Positions 1 to 12,900 of a stretch of DNA of 64,000 nt are shown here, one piece after another. Source of the DNA: Moringa oleifera (Eukaryota; Streptophyta; Magnoliopsida; Brassicales; Moringaceae). The stretch is from NCBI GenBank assembly GCA_021397835.1, contig JAJFZO010000882.1, positions 1,674,001 to 1,738,000 of the forward strand, read 5' to 3'. A program made the translations under genes and the position numbers. The stretch's first letter is position 1, and each line of letters starts with the position of its first letter. The notes below the pieces were generated by a model that saw only the letters and a program-made list of their open reading frames with translations, ran no database searches and was not told the origin of the DNA.

Positions 1-59
1 TGTAGAGATAAATCATGTATGTGATGTTGATATTAATGGTGATCTTCTTCTCTTGACAT

Positions 60-2590
60 GAAGAAACGAAAGAGATTAAAAGAGGGATACAGCGGGTTTG
101 AGTTGCCAAAATGAATGCAGTATTTTTCCTGGAGGGGATTAGCTTGGAAATTATCATATGGGTATTGTCATACACCAATGATTGATTTCTTAAGTTGTCT
201 CAGTATTGACTGATATGATCCTCTTCTCTGTGCGTCTTTCTCTTCCTTTGTGTTTTTTTTTTTTTTTTTCTGGTATTCGATCGGCTCATAATATCTATGT
301 TTAGATTTGCTTGAGATTTAAATTCATTTTTAGTTCTACTGAAAGTGTGAGAAAGGGTAACCTTGTTATTCATTTAAACTGTTCTGACTAGATTGTGTAT
401 ACAGGCAAATGCTTGGTGAATTTTTTTGTTTTTTTCTCTATTTCTTTTCGTTCTGGATATACTAGTGCAGACAACACTTTTAATGCCTCCTTCCAGAGAA
501 GAATGTGATAATGATCAAAGTCTAATAGAGAGGGGTTATGTTGAGCTTGTTAGTTAATTTTATGAACTAGATATAGTACTCAAACAAAGAAACTTCAAGC
601 TTATCCTTGAAACTTTTAGAGTACAACTAGACAACAGCCCAGACAATTTTTTGTAGTTAGAAAGCGTGACATATGCAGCTTCAAAGTTATCTAGGGTTCT
701 TGTAACTAAGGAAGAGGAGGAATTTGCATTTTTCTTTTGTCCTCATAAGTTTCACTAAAGATGTAGGAAGTATGGTGAGTTTTCTTGAACTTCTTAAACA
801 TTTAAAAGAAAGAACTTCAGGAAAACTCACTGGAGAATACTCCCAAGAAGATTATTCTTTTCAAAGAAATTCACACACTTTCATATATTGTTTTCGAAAC
901 TCTTGGTTTACATACACTAGAAAACACTTATTTATACTAGTTCTAGATGCATTTCAAGTATGATAACATAAAATAATTATTAATAATATGTATACATGAA
1001 CTAAGAGTAATGAAGATTCATAAAGAGAACAAATATATGAATAAGACTCTTAGAAATCTAATATGTCTTCTAGAAATTCAAAGCCATCTAAATTAATCTC
1101 CATAGAAAAAGAAAAAAAAAAAAAACAGAAGCTTCTATGTCTTCCAATGGCTGAAATGAGATCAACTTGTAAAAAGATATATTAATAACAAGTGTTTATA
1201 TAGATCATTCAAATCAGTCTTCTGCAGTTTTACCTTGCATTGTTTATACATTAATTTGCATGTTCACTTACGTTATTATTACTTTATGTCATTCGTATGC
1301 ATTTTAAATCATGTAGATTTGTATTAAGAGTGTCTGGGTTCTAGATAGTATTGTCTTATTAAGAGGATGGAATACTGCTAGCTTCTTACGTTCAAACCCG
1401 AACTTTCTTTCTGAGGTATATAATGGTTGTAAGGCATTTAATGGTATAATTAAAATTTCATGTGCACAACAGATATGGATCAGTAAACATCTTCATGTGA
1501 ATTAAATAATAAGAAGAGAATGTGATAGAAAAAAAAAAAGAAAAAAAGAAAACTAAGATGGAATTCATGTTTGAGATGTTGAATGAAGTGTCCTTCCTAG
1601 TGGTAATTGTCCGGAAATTATCCTATGGGTATTGTCATGTATGAGTTATTGAATTCTTCACTTGTCTTGATAGGAATTCGTGATATCTATGATGAAATCT
1701 GCTGAGGTTTGTAATAGTTTCATTCTGAATTCTACCAAAAGTGCTAGGTAGCTAGGCTTATATAGTATACAAAGAGGGAGCTATTCTCTCATTGAATGTG
1801 GAGTACTAAAAGAGCTCAATCTCATTATTGCCCGGTTATCAAATATTATCTCCTCTCATTTAATTTCAAAAAATTTCACCATACTTCTTGCTTTATGTAT
1901 TGTGAATATCTGTAAACAATTGATGAACTTGATCGCTCTTTTTTTCCTTTCCTAGCTCTTTAATTTGGTTCTTGTTATCTTAGATCATGAACAGACTACA
2001 GTTAGAAGAAACTTCTAACTCCTTTTCTCATTGAGAGAAGAACGTGTTAATTAGCAGTACAGTATCACTCTCACGAGAGATCTTATGCTTAGCTTGACCA
2101 ATGATTTAAACTAGATACACCCAAACTAGGCTTATCCTTTAAACTTCAGAATGTAATTAGATTAAAGCCTACACAATATGTTTGTAGCTAGAACTAAGCT
2201 TGATAGAAAACTTAGCAATGGTTCTTGTAATGAAGAGCAAGTCTAACAGTTAAATTTGCATTCTTTCCAGTCATTGCAAGCTTTTCGCTTTAGAAAGGAT
2301 ATGCTTACATCTTCTTATAGCTGGAACAAAGCCAGCCCTGCAAAGAGATGCACCAAAAACAAGCTTTTATATAAAGAAATAGATTGCATTCAAACCATTC
2401 TGCTTTGTATATCACCTTGCATCATTTATACATTTGCTTCCTTAACACCATTGTCATTCTTATGAATCCTGGACGTTTGTGTTTATTGTTATCAAGCATA
2501 CCAAGTTCTGGATAGATGTTATCTTATTAAAATGATGTAAAAAACTGCTAGCTTCATACATGAAAAACTGAACTTAATTTCTCCTTTTCT
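60..2590. repeat. Diverged tandem duplication of non-coding DNA
   Basis: Two imperfect copies lie side by side, about 60-1440 and about 1540-2590. Matching landmarks occur in the same order: a ggaaattatc..tatgggtattg segment at 147 and 1612, gcttatcct at 599 and 2129, tttgcatt near 724 and 2255, accttgcat at 1230 and 2411, and ctgctagcttc at 1376 and 2548. The offset changes from about 1465 to 1530 to about 1175, so unit 2 has lost roughly 350 bases relative to unit 1. Neither copy has a convincing open frame. They may be introns, UTR or intergenic DNA of a gene lying left of the window. Confidence 0.6.
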
Positions 2591-2665
2591 TTTCTTTCTC
2601 TAATGAATGTTGCATGATGTATACATTGCCATCCAATCACCTCAACCCTGAGAAAGTAACCATAA

Positions 2666-2997
2666 AGTGTGTTGTGTAGTACTATTATGACCCATCTGGA
2701 CGCCTGTACCAAACCCAAAGTGAAGTTGTTCTTGCATGGGAGCAATCAGGCATGGTCGTCCTTGATGTGTAATGATCAGAAAGGTAAATTACTTACCAGC
2801 TTTCTCTATATTCAAGGATTAATTGGTATTAGCTAGACATTTACAACTAGTTTCTGTGGAACGATTTTGCTATGAGATGATTAAATATGGGTGATTGTGT
2901 TGATGTGTTAACTGCAGGAAGAGTGGGGATGCTTGAGAAGCTAAAGGACTTGGTTTTTGAAGAGAACGACCTAGTTGGGATAAAATTCTCTAGCTAG
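2666..2997 (+). other. Possible terminal exon pair of an unrecognised gene
   Basis: An open frame at 2666-2783 can be spliced through a GT donor at 2784 and a good acceptor (ctgcag at 2917) to 2918-2997, ending at TAG. The second part reads as a charged peptide containing MLEKLKDLVFEEND. I do not recognise the protein, and no exon further left could be joined to it in frame. The frame after the first donor is short and unsupported by any motif. It could equally be a chance splice pair in the 3' part of the duplicated block, and transcript evidence would decide. It sits just after the tandem duplication and is followed by a TA microsatellite. Confidence 0.2.
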
Positions 2998-3157
2998 CTA
3001 GTTGTTTTCTTTTTCCCTTAGTTTCTTTGAGAGTAAAGCTTGGGAACAAACAAATAAATAAAATGCTGCAACTAGCAGACATTGTTGCTTCATAATAATG
3101 TGCTTGGGATTCCTTAATTACCAGAGTCTCTATTTTTAATTAATTTAGTGCATGGGT

Positions 3158-3160
<3 letters not shown>

Positions 3161-3198
<38 letters not shown>
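3161..3198. repeat. (TA)n microsatellite
   Basis: An uninterrupted TA dinucleotide run of about 19 units, in the gap after the possible exon at 2997. It is a likely polymorphic marker with no gene content. Confidence 0.95.
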
Positions 3199-3199
<1 letters not shown>

Positions 3200-6100
3200 T
3201 CACATGGTTAATTTACTGATTTGATTTATATTAATGTTTGTTAAAAAAATTATTTTTACAGTTTGTTATGTTAATAAGAAAAAAATTAAATAAGTTTTAT
3301 TTATTTATTTTTGTTTAACTGTTTCATATCAAAATCTTTCAAAATTAAATTAAATCAGTAAAAAATTTTAAATTTTTTTTAAAATTGTAGACAAAAAATT
3401 AAAATATATTTGTAGTATATGTATTCAAGAATGTCTTACAAAGAGAAAACATGATAGGAACAGTTGCCCTGATAAGAAGAGCTAAGCAGAAGTCTGCTGC
3501 TGTGACATAGAAGGGTTCAATTCCTGAATAGTCAAAGCTCCCTAGAAGAGAAGAAGATATCCAAATTATGATTTTGTGAGCAATGCTCTTAAAGATAAAC
3601 ATAATGGAGTTCCATCTTTGGAATCAAACTGTAATAAGTAAAGTTTTAAAAAATGGATTTACTAATAAAGGGATAGAGATTCCATTGTAAATTGTAGATC
3701 TTATTAGGGATACTTTCCATTTTATAAAAATATATAATTTTCATAATATTCAGAAAATTCAATCTAATATCTTAAGCATATCGAGATATTAATGAGATAA
3801 CCTTGCATGGTTCAATTGATGTCAAGTGTATAGATCTAAACTATTTATTGATCGTGCTTGGAGAAGATCTCTCTTGTAAAGCATTTAATTTTTGAAAACA
3901 AATAAGAGTTCTTTCCCTCCTAAAAGTTTTCTTCATTGGTTTGTTTAAACTTTGCTCGAATGAATTTGCAGGTTGATTTAGGGAGACCAATTTGTATGAC
4001 TGTTGTGCGGTTCAACTTTGAGAAGCTCGGGCCATGATAATATTGCTCAAATTTATTGCAGCAACTGAGCAGAAATCCAGAAAAATCATTGTAGGTTTAT
4101 ATCAGCTAGGTATGGATGAATTTCACAAGGTTATTTTGCGAATGAAAGTATTTTTGATGATGCTTGTAACATAATATATTATTGTAAAAATAATTTCTTA
4201 CATAAGATTCATCATTTGATCCATAGCATAAAAGTTGATGCTTTTCTGATCCAATTCAATAAATTTTAGCTCAACCCATTTATTAATAAAGTCAGATTAG
4301 GTCATTCATTTAAATAATAAGTCAAATTGTAGATTTAAAATTTTTAAAATCCAATGAATTGATTCGTTAAAATAATCATTAGGTCACAGTGGAGCTATAT
4401 TTAAACCAGCCCATTAAAACTGCAAACGAACTGTAATTGGATTGCATTTAAACCAGTTTGTTAACATCATTAAATAAATTATATTCAGATCGATCCATTA
4501 ATAACAAATCTCATATTTAAGTCTATATAATTAATCAGTAATAAATTTCATTATCGTAGATGTAATTAAATTAGTTTATAATTATTATTTATCAAACATA
4601 AGAAAGAGTTTCACATTTTTTACAATTGAAGCACTTTATATATTTAAAGAATATAAATTTGATGGACAAAATGCAAGATTAAAAAAAATGACACAACACT
4701 TAACAAATATTAACATATGTAGAATTGAATTTAATAATATTAATTTTAAAAAATTAGAAATTACAATAAATATAAGTTTATTTAATTTTTTTAATTTAAA
4801 AATATACCTATTTAGATATTGAATTTGAGAAATGTATTTGATCAACAAGTGAATAATATATCAACTTAATTGAAATATAATTATTTTGTAGCGATACATT
4901 AATTTATCAAAATTATATTTATTTAATTAAATATAATTATTTATTTTATATTATATGTAATTAATTTTTTATATTATTTATTTTAAAAATAATAAATAAT
5001 ATAATTTATAAAATATTAACTTATATGTGTATAAAATATAATAAATCCCATTTAAGATCCATATAATATCCTTATTAGACTTATACAAACATGAAAAAAA
5101 AAATCTATATGAAATCTAATAAAACTCATTTCAGCTTAAAAATAACTTGCATAAAATTTAAATATAATTTGTTTAAAATTTAAAAATAATTCACATAAAA
5201 CTTAAATAAAATTAAAATCTATTTAAGATCCAAAAATAACTCATATAAAATTAAATAAATTAAATTCATGAATAGATCATAAACAATAATTTTTTAAAAA
5301 TAAATAATCCGATCCCACCTTGTAATTTATAAAATCCGTATCAGGGAGAATATATAATATGAAGGGAAGCTTCCTGTGGCACCCAGCCTCCAGAGGCAAG
5401 TCCTCACTGATACTAATAAAATTTTGCCTCAAGGCAGAGAGAGACCAGTCTTTCAGGCATCATGCAGGCTCCTCTCCGTGATGATCATGCAACGACCTTG
5501 ACATAAAGATAAGAAATCTATGCCAAGAACGTTATCCTGAATCTAACAGTGCAAATATACATTAATCTAAACACACAAGAGAGCTTCATCTAAACAACCA
5601 AAAGATAGAGACAGCTTATTCAACAATTGGCATCAATATGGGTGATTAACTCAACAATTAGATTGCTCAATAATGTAGGCAGACAAAATCCATGAAGGTG
5701 CACATCATCCAACATGTTCTTGGGAATTCAATAATGAGAAATTAACTGAAACCAGATTAGAATACAAATTCAACAAGTATGAGAAAGTACAGATGAGATT
5801 AAATTCCAGAAGAAGGCCAAAAACAAATTCCGTAAAATTCATTCACCAAATGTAACATTTAAGGTAGAAACACATTGAAAAATAGTAAAAAAAGAAAATT
5901 CCTGTGCCTATAAAATAAGAGGCAAGGAATATATTTTGAAGTGATACCACAAAACGAAAACAATCTAGGTCAATGATGCACCACAAAGAATGAAAGCATC
6001 CCCTTGCTTCACCACAGCTAATAATCAAAAGAGAGTATCCGCAGCTTCCAACCATCAGTCACTACCATTGCATCAAAACTGAAAGATAAAAATGCAGGGA

Positions 6101-6307
6101 GTCCCCGAGTTACTATGGGAAAATGGTAAAATGTCTCTCCTTAACCTGGCGTGTTATTGTTATTCATTTCCACTATATGAACCCACTTCTCTCTGGTTCA
6201 CACTTATTTCATATGCAGGAAAAAGAATTACTGAAAAAAAAAAAAGCCGCAATACGGTTGAACTCTCACAAAAGGAACTTTTATCTTCAGCACAAAATCT
6301 GTACAAC
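3199..6307. other. Gene-poor AT-rich region
   Basis: Mostly A/T runs, densest at 4140-5340, with no open frame showing a known motif. The part at 5380-6300 is less AT-rich and probably includes the 3' UTR of the minus-strand DUF506 gene ending at 6308. A small inverted repeat (ttgcctc/gaggcaa type) near 5425-5440 is the only local structure noticed. Open frames here on both strands are short and composition-driven. Confidence 0.6.
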
Positions 6308-9300
6308 TCAAAGAGCTCTGAATGTGGAGTGCCTCCACCTCTCAAGCTTCAGCCTCCGGTTATTGTCATGGTTTATAGGCTTCAAAAGTCGCTCAACCTC
6401 TATTTCAGATTGGAGCGCAGCCTGCAGCCTCTTCAAATGTCCACTGCACTGTTTATGGTCAGACGAGCAGATGCCATTAACATTCTGTTCAACTGGATTA
6501 ACCTGTCTCTGATAGGGTGAATGCCACTTAGCCTGCAAATATGCAAGAGACCTCCATGGAGGAATTGGCATGGAGTTTTGCTTGAGAGAACACCTAGCAG
6601 CTTCAGCCATAACTTGAAGATATTGTTTCAACCTAGTCAACGAGCCCACATAAACAACTGGGAGCGAATTCAATATTCTATCATAAAAATCAACAGCTCT
6701 GGCTATTTCAAAATGGCTTCGGAAGTCAATATCAATTATCAAACGATCATTTGTTCCAGTGCCACTGTAGCTGACAATGTCAATATATTCATGATCACCT
6801 GCAAGATATATACACAGACATTTTTAAGAAACAACTCAAAACTCATTCTACTTCAAAGTGTAGGGCATTTACATGGCTAATGCATGCCTACTGAAAGCGA
6901 GACGATCCACTTAGAAGATGGCATTGGAGTATATTATTGAAAGCACTGACTACAGTCAACAACCCTTTCAAAATTAAAAATAGGAAGGAATTGTTTACTG
7001 CCAAGTCAGCCTCAAATTAAAGTCTTTGTGAAAAGCATTCATCCAAATAACACTGTCCAATTATATGCCAACCAAAGAATCATAGTCGCAAAGAAACCTC
7101 TCTAAGGCAACTATATGGCCCTCTCTAAGCAAACTTCCAACTCTGCAACTAACATCTCTTGTTCAACCTCCTAATTTGCATAAAATGAAATCATAGTGAA
7201 AAGCATTAACGTGAATAGCACCTTCCACTTAATGCCATCAGAAAAATCATAATAACAAGGAAACCTACATACCCAACTGTATAGCCATCTCTCTGCTAAC
7301 TTCCAACCCTACAACTTATATAGGTCTCTCATTCAACCTCCTAAATTGCATAATATATTGTGAACAGCAGAGAAAACACAGATAATTTTTCTCAAGCGAA
7401 CAAGTTGAATATTAGAACTAGAGCCAGCGATCATCACCAATATAACATGTAAGAGAGCTGACCACCTAGTATGCTTTCCCCAAAACTTTCAAAGCAAGTC
7501 TTGGTAAGATTTTCCTTTTTTCTAATTTTTCTCCTTGTTCAAGGCTTAGAAGGGAGAACCACTCCACAGTAGTAGGGGGGGACTGCTGGCCAACCAATGA
7601 GAGTCGGCAGCCTCCATAAGTTGCAGTCTGAATTAAGACTCCATTTCTTTACGTTCAGCAAAAATTCGCATTATTTACTCAATGGTCCAAATCAGGACAA
7701 ATAAAGAACTTGTTATCCTCTCTCTCAGAATAAAATTGCCAATAACTTAACAGTCAAAAAGCAAGATAGAAATTCAGGAATTTTGTTTATTGCTTACCTC
7801 CAGGGACCTTCCCACTACCCTGCCATTTTGATGCACAAACAGCAGCATCATAACCAGAAAGCCTCAAAAGCTTTACAAGAGAAAACCTGACGCAGCTGGC
7901 ATTACATGGAGCAGACTTCACAAATTGAAGATCTTTCTCATAGATAGATAGTACAAGAGAATGAACTACTGAGAGCAAGTCAATCTCATGCTGAGCAACG
8001 GTATGTTTATAGAACTGCAATATCCAAATAATCATCAACATTAATAGAAATTCTCATAATAGAAAATAAAAATAAGAGGAATCGACAGAATCCATTATTT
8101 CAAACAAATACATTTTACATGATGGTGATGCAAAGCGTCAACATTCAGGTAATTGACAAGCACTGATATCTTGAAGATGGCAAGATATTTCTAATGCAAA
8201 AAAAAAAAAAACAAAAAGAGAAGGTTATTTCAAACAAATACATTTTACATGATGGTGATGCAAAGCGTCAACATTAGGGTAATTGACAAGCACTGATATC
8301 TTGAAGATGGCAAGATATTTCTAATGCAAAAAAAGAAAACAAAAAGAGAAGGGTGACCAACATGAATGTTTTTAAATTCAAGTAACATGTGACAAAATTT
8401 ACTTCAATTCTAATTCAAACGAAGGAAGATGAGACATAAAATTTAGGATATATTCCAACTAATTGTGGTTATTATACCAGGTGACTAAAGTTGAAACTAA
8501 AAAGTTGAAAGTAAAAGTTTCTTTCAGTCTTTTTAAGGTGAATTGGTCAATAACAAATCAATTCGGGAGTGCTACTTAGACTAATAGCAGTGGGGTGCAG
8601 CAAAAATAGCAACAGATCAACTATAAGGGCACATATCTTAGCAAGTTAAAGATGTATTCCATTTTTTGATTCTACACCACTGGCCAGAAAGTATAGACCA
8701 ACAACTGTGTGCTCTCTAATCCTAGCTTATTATTTGTCCCCATAATTGTGTACAGTTCATATCTTTTAATTCCCCCAATTTCCATCCACTCAGCAGTCAC
8801 AATTCCACCTAACACCACAGCCACTCATCAGAGCAACCATGAAACTAAAACTATCCATTTAAAGCTAACTATACAATCACCTAATACTGTCCCTTAAAAA
8901 ATAGTATTAAGTATGAATCTCCACAAAGGCACCACAACTAAAACAACAAAATCCACCATTACAGGATCTAAGAATTTACAAATAATGCATGAACTTCAAT
9001 AAGCAGACACAAACAAAACAAGCCACAAAACTAACAAATGTAGAAAGCAAAGCACAGAGCTCAATTGATCTTTCTTGATTTTTCAGTTGCTGGCCTCCAC
9101 AGAAATAAGAAGAAACTTGATTAACTAAAAACACAGTGCGAAGACCTCAAAGCACATTATTCCCAAACGACCAGAACAACAGCATAACAGTAAGAACTTC
9201 CCCTTCATTAACTTTTCTTATAAAACTTCACAACATAAAGAATCAAATCAACCTTCGCATAAGCCATCTTAGCATTACTTTTTCTAAATGAATCCCTCAT

Positions 9301-9845
9301 TCATGCTCCTTCTAACTCGAGATAAAAGAAAAGAATCTTAAAAAGAGGGGGAGAAAAAAAAGGCCTAGACCTGAAAACAGGTATAAGGCCAGCTCCATGC
9401 TCCATCAATTTACAGCCAACCAAAGACGAAAATGGCCCACTCAACATGATTTCATATTCATATACCCATAATCTTTCAAATTTCATTATAAATGCAAACC
9501 CAAAAACAAGAGAATTACATGTATCTCCGTATATACATGTATATAATTTAAATATAAACAAAAAACAGATATACATTTGCACACATATACGTGCGTGCAC
9601 AACATAGAAGGAGAGGGAGATACCTGAATTTTCTCAGCGAGGTGGGCAAGATCGGGGAAGCCGGACTCGCTATCGCTGCTGCAGCAGGAGTCAGCGCCGG
9701 CGCTGCCTCCGTTCTCCAAGAAGTCACTGACCATTAGGGCTAAGTCGTGCTCGCTCTCGTGGCTGAACCCTCCGATCTGCCCCACTCCTCTGCCCCACCA
9801 ATCACCTGTGGCCGTTGTTGGCCACACCCTGCACTCCATACCCAT
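6308..9845 (-). CDS. DUF506 family protein (PDDEXK-like, plant-specific)
   Basis: Three exons on the minus strand, 9845-9624, 8014-7798 and 6798-6308, give 309 residues. All introns are GT-AG and junction phases agree. The start is fixed by an in-frame TAG immediately before the first ATG; a second Met lies two codons on. The N-terminal exon is rich in D/E/S and holds a short acidic segment (LALMVSDFLENG). Exon 2 carries the Cys-rich family motif CNASCVRFSLVKL and DAAVCASKW. Exon 3 begins GDHEYIDIV and continues with LIIDIDFRSHFEIARAV, then PPWRSLAYLQAKW, the diagnostic DUF506 C-terminal motifs. The family is related in fold to PD-(D/E)XK nucleases, but catalysis is not shown here; at least one Arabidopsis member has been linked to root-hair growth. 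Intron 1 is 1.6 kb and intron 2 is 1.0 kb, and each contains a tandem duplication. Function of this copy is unknown. Confidence 0.9.
7027..7370. repeat. About 170-bp tandem duplication in DUF506 intron 2
   Basis: Two diverged copies with period about 170: gtgaaaagcatt at about 7027 and 7196, and caacctcctaa.ttgcataa at about 7165 and 7337. Intervening blocks such as aaacct..., ctctct.agc/ctaact and ttccaac align in the same order. It lies wholly within the intron between exons 2 and 3, so coding is not affected. Confidence 0.7.
8095..8352. repeat. 130-bp near-perfect tandem duplication in DUF506 intron 1
   Basis: Copy 1 (8095-8224) and copy 2 (8225-8352) are almost identical. They differ by a substitution near the centre (cattcagg versus cattaggg) and by the length of the terminal A run. 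The period is 130 bases. The near identity indicates a recent duplication event, or correction between copies. It lies about 80 bases upstream of exon 2 in transcript sense. Confidence 0.95.
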
Positions 9846-9959
9846 CTACCCAAGAAGCAGCGGTTTATCCGCCGCGTCTACTCCTGCCCTGACCCACAAG
9901 CTATCCCAACACCGTCTGATCACAATCAAGACGAACGCTCCCCGTGATTCGCGACGCCC

Positions 9960-12900
9960 GTGACTCCTCCGCACTCTCTCATGAAATGACAAGGTCAAGA
10001 ACGAAACCTGGCTCAATTTATGCAATTCAACACTGCACTTCTTTTTTTTTAAAGGGGGGGGGGGGTGGTACTGGGTTTTGGGTTTTCGTTTATTTTTGCT
10101 TTATCTGGGTCGACTGTTGAGGTGCTTTATGGAAGTGACCCTGGTATTCCTGTCTCTTGTCTCTGGTGTTCTGTGATCCAGAGGGGCTTTCAAAAAGAGA
10201 GAGAAGCTTGCAGAATAACCCGAAGGCGACAACAATGGAGAGGGGAAAGGAAAGAGGAGAGGTCATATAAAAGTTTTGGAGGGCGACCTGGAATGACGAG
10301 AATGGGTTTGTGAGTTTGGCTTTATGACTCAGCAAGTATCTGTTAACAAAATTCTCCATGGAAAATGGATAAGAAAAACTGTACTTGGACGGTAAAAGGA
10401 GGAATATCCGTAGGCGCTTTTTCTGTGGTGCAATTAGATTTTGTTTGAGGAAGATGAAAAACAACAAACAGAAACATCCTTTATATGGAAACAATTCCTT
10501 TTCCTTTTTTTTCTTTTTTACCTTAACTTGCCATATTTTGTGCAAAACAAGAGTTTTTCCATAACAATCTTACTTCTATCTTGATGCCAATCTGGACCAT
10601 GCAGCAGAAATTCCAGCTCATCCCTTATTTTCTATATTTACGAAAAATATCATGTAATAAAAACAAGAGTCAATTAAAAATGCATTTGAATAGATTTATA
10701 CATTATTCAAGATATTATATCAACACCGGCTTCTGTGTATTTTCCGGGCATTCAACAACTTCGAAAATTCTCAGTCCTCTTGTTCTAATTCTAATAAACA
10801 TTTAGTTTTCAACCCATCATGCATCATTATCCCATAACAAAGAAACTGCAACCTGAATGTTAAGTAGAACTTATCACAATTTTGCATTCCCAAGAAAATG
10901 AAAAAAAAAAAAAAAAGATTGTGGAGCCGTGACTGCTTGGAAATGAAAAATTGGCAGGGTCGTTGAGAATAAATTTCAAGAGGTGGGTAAAAAGGTAATT
11001 GCGAACGAGGAGCGAATGGTAAACAACCTAGCCTTGGGGACCAAGTAACCATGCAACTTGAGTGGAAAAAAGAGAAAGTTAGCATTAAAAGCCAGCACAG
11101 TCAATAGTTATCCTCCTGAATGGAAGCTAACGTGAATTACAAGGAGACCTTCTCTGACGTCACATATTTAATTAATATTAAAAAAATAACACAAAGGAAA
11201 ATAAAACCAGTTAAAAGTATAAGAATCTGGACAAGTTCATAACCTTCACAGAATCAAAGGCCCCTCATTTAATCATTTATGAGAGAGAGATGTTTTCTAC
11301 TATGATCAGAGAAGGGCCCACAGGAGGCGATGGTTGGGAACCAAGGCTTGAGCGGCGGTATCTTCCTCTTACTATACAAGAGATGGAGAGATTGCAGAAT
11401 TGGACTGCTGCAAATTAATCATAAGCCTAAAATTGACTAAACAAGGAAACATGACTTAATAGTCTGGCCAGCCAGTTGGGACTTGGGACAGGAAAGAATC
11501 CTATGGGGTTGATTCATGTGCTACCACGCGCCAAATACAGAAGAAGACAGCTGTTAAGGCCCCCACTTGAACTATTTCTGTGGTCTTCCCTTGATGCCGC
11601 CTTTACTTTTTGGGTAAAGGGTAAGTGCGGGAATCTCCAACAGTGAAATAACACCACCAGCAAACAAAATTTTGTACATGGGACATGTTGAGCTTATTAA
11701 GTTGAGAATCTTGTTAAATGTTTCGTACTCTAATGTTTTGGGACATCGACTATCTTGGAAATATAAAGTTTGCTTGAACTGGATGCCTAAATTGGTTCAA
11801 AAGGAAATGTTAAAAAAAAAAAATTTCTTTAGTTACAACCAAAAAAAAACAGAGCTTAACCTACTAAGAGGTTTGGCAAGTTTGGAGGATGTAAATGATG
11901 GATAAACCATCGGAATGGATACGTTGACAAAGTGAGACCAATCTCTAATCAACGTTTTCATTGCGTGTTTGGTTGTCCAGCATGAAATATTTTAACACAA
12001 GGCCATATTAAAGGTTATTTTAACACAAAGTGAAACCAATCTCTAATCAACCTTAATCTACATTTTGTTGAATGTTTCCAATTTTGATTTTTGACCAGCA
12101 ACTACATAAACAAGGCCAAATTAAAGGTCATTTAAACAAACAAAATTGTCTGTTATAAAACAGACACTTTAATCTAAAACAATTGCCCTGAGTTATTAGA
12201 GCTTTCATTAAGGAAGAAATTTACTTTAATTCAAACAGGATACATAAAATATGCGGTTCTGCCTAACCGATGGCTTTGTACTAGCCAATATTTTAAACCC
12301 CACAGCAATAAATTTGTTGGATGAAGTAAATCATCAAACATAATCCAATTATATAACATGCCAACAAGAGGACCCTACTCGGTGTTCATTCATGACTACA
12401 AGCCACTGACTTATCTCCATGATAGCATCAGTTCTGCTTTGAGGTTCTTTCTACCTATCTCTGTAAAGGGAATCTGATGATTACTCAAAATAAATATATA
12501 GTAAAACATAAAGGGGAATCTAATAATTGTGGATTGACAAAAGAAAAAAACCAAATGGGAAAAGAGAATTGCTTTTATATATGAATCTAGCTTCCCCAAG
12601 GACGAACTAGGTAGGGAATCATAACATAATTAAAAAAACTAGCAAGCCAACCATTTTCATAAAAGCAAATATTTTTAACATCAACCTAATATTAAGGGAA
12701 GTATTAATTAAACATTTCTAAAATTTATTTATAGCCTTACGTATATTCCTGTTAAAACCTTATGTAAATGTGTGTTTAATTGGAACATACAATGAACAGA
12801 TGTCTAGATAGCCCATTGCATGTGCAAAGGAAGGCTACTATAATAGGCAGGAAAGTTGAAAGCTGGAAGCAGGTAAGGGAACATGAGGCATGCTCAGGAG

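Noticed and set aside
3480..3530. A B-box-like ggttcaattcc with an upstream agctaagcag, suggesting a SINE or tRNA
   Set aside because: The A-box match is poor, no stems pair, and there is no A-rich tail or flanking direct repeat.
6092..6880. Plus-strand open frames of 119-142 codons
   Set aside because: They lie opposite exon 3 of the DUF506 gene, whose frame carries the conserved motifs.
10090..10545. Minus-strand 151-codon open frame
   Set aside because: Lys/Phe-rich composition from A/T and G/A runs, no domain, no supporting splice structure.
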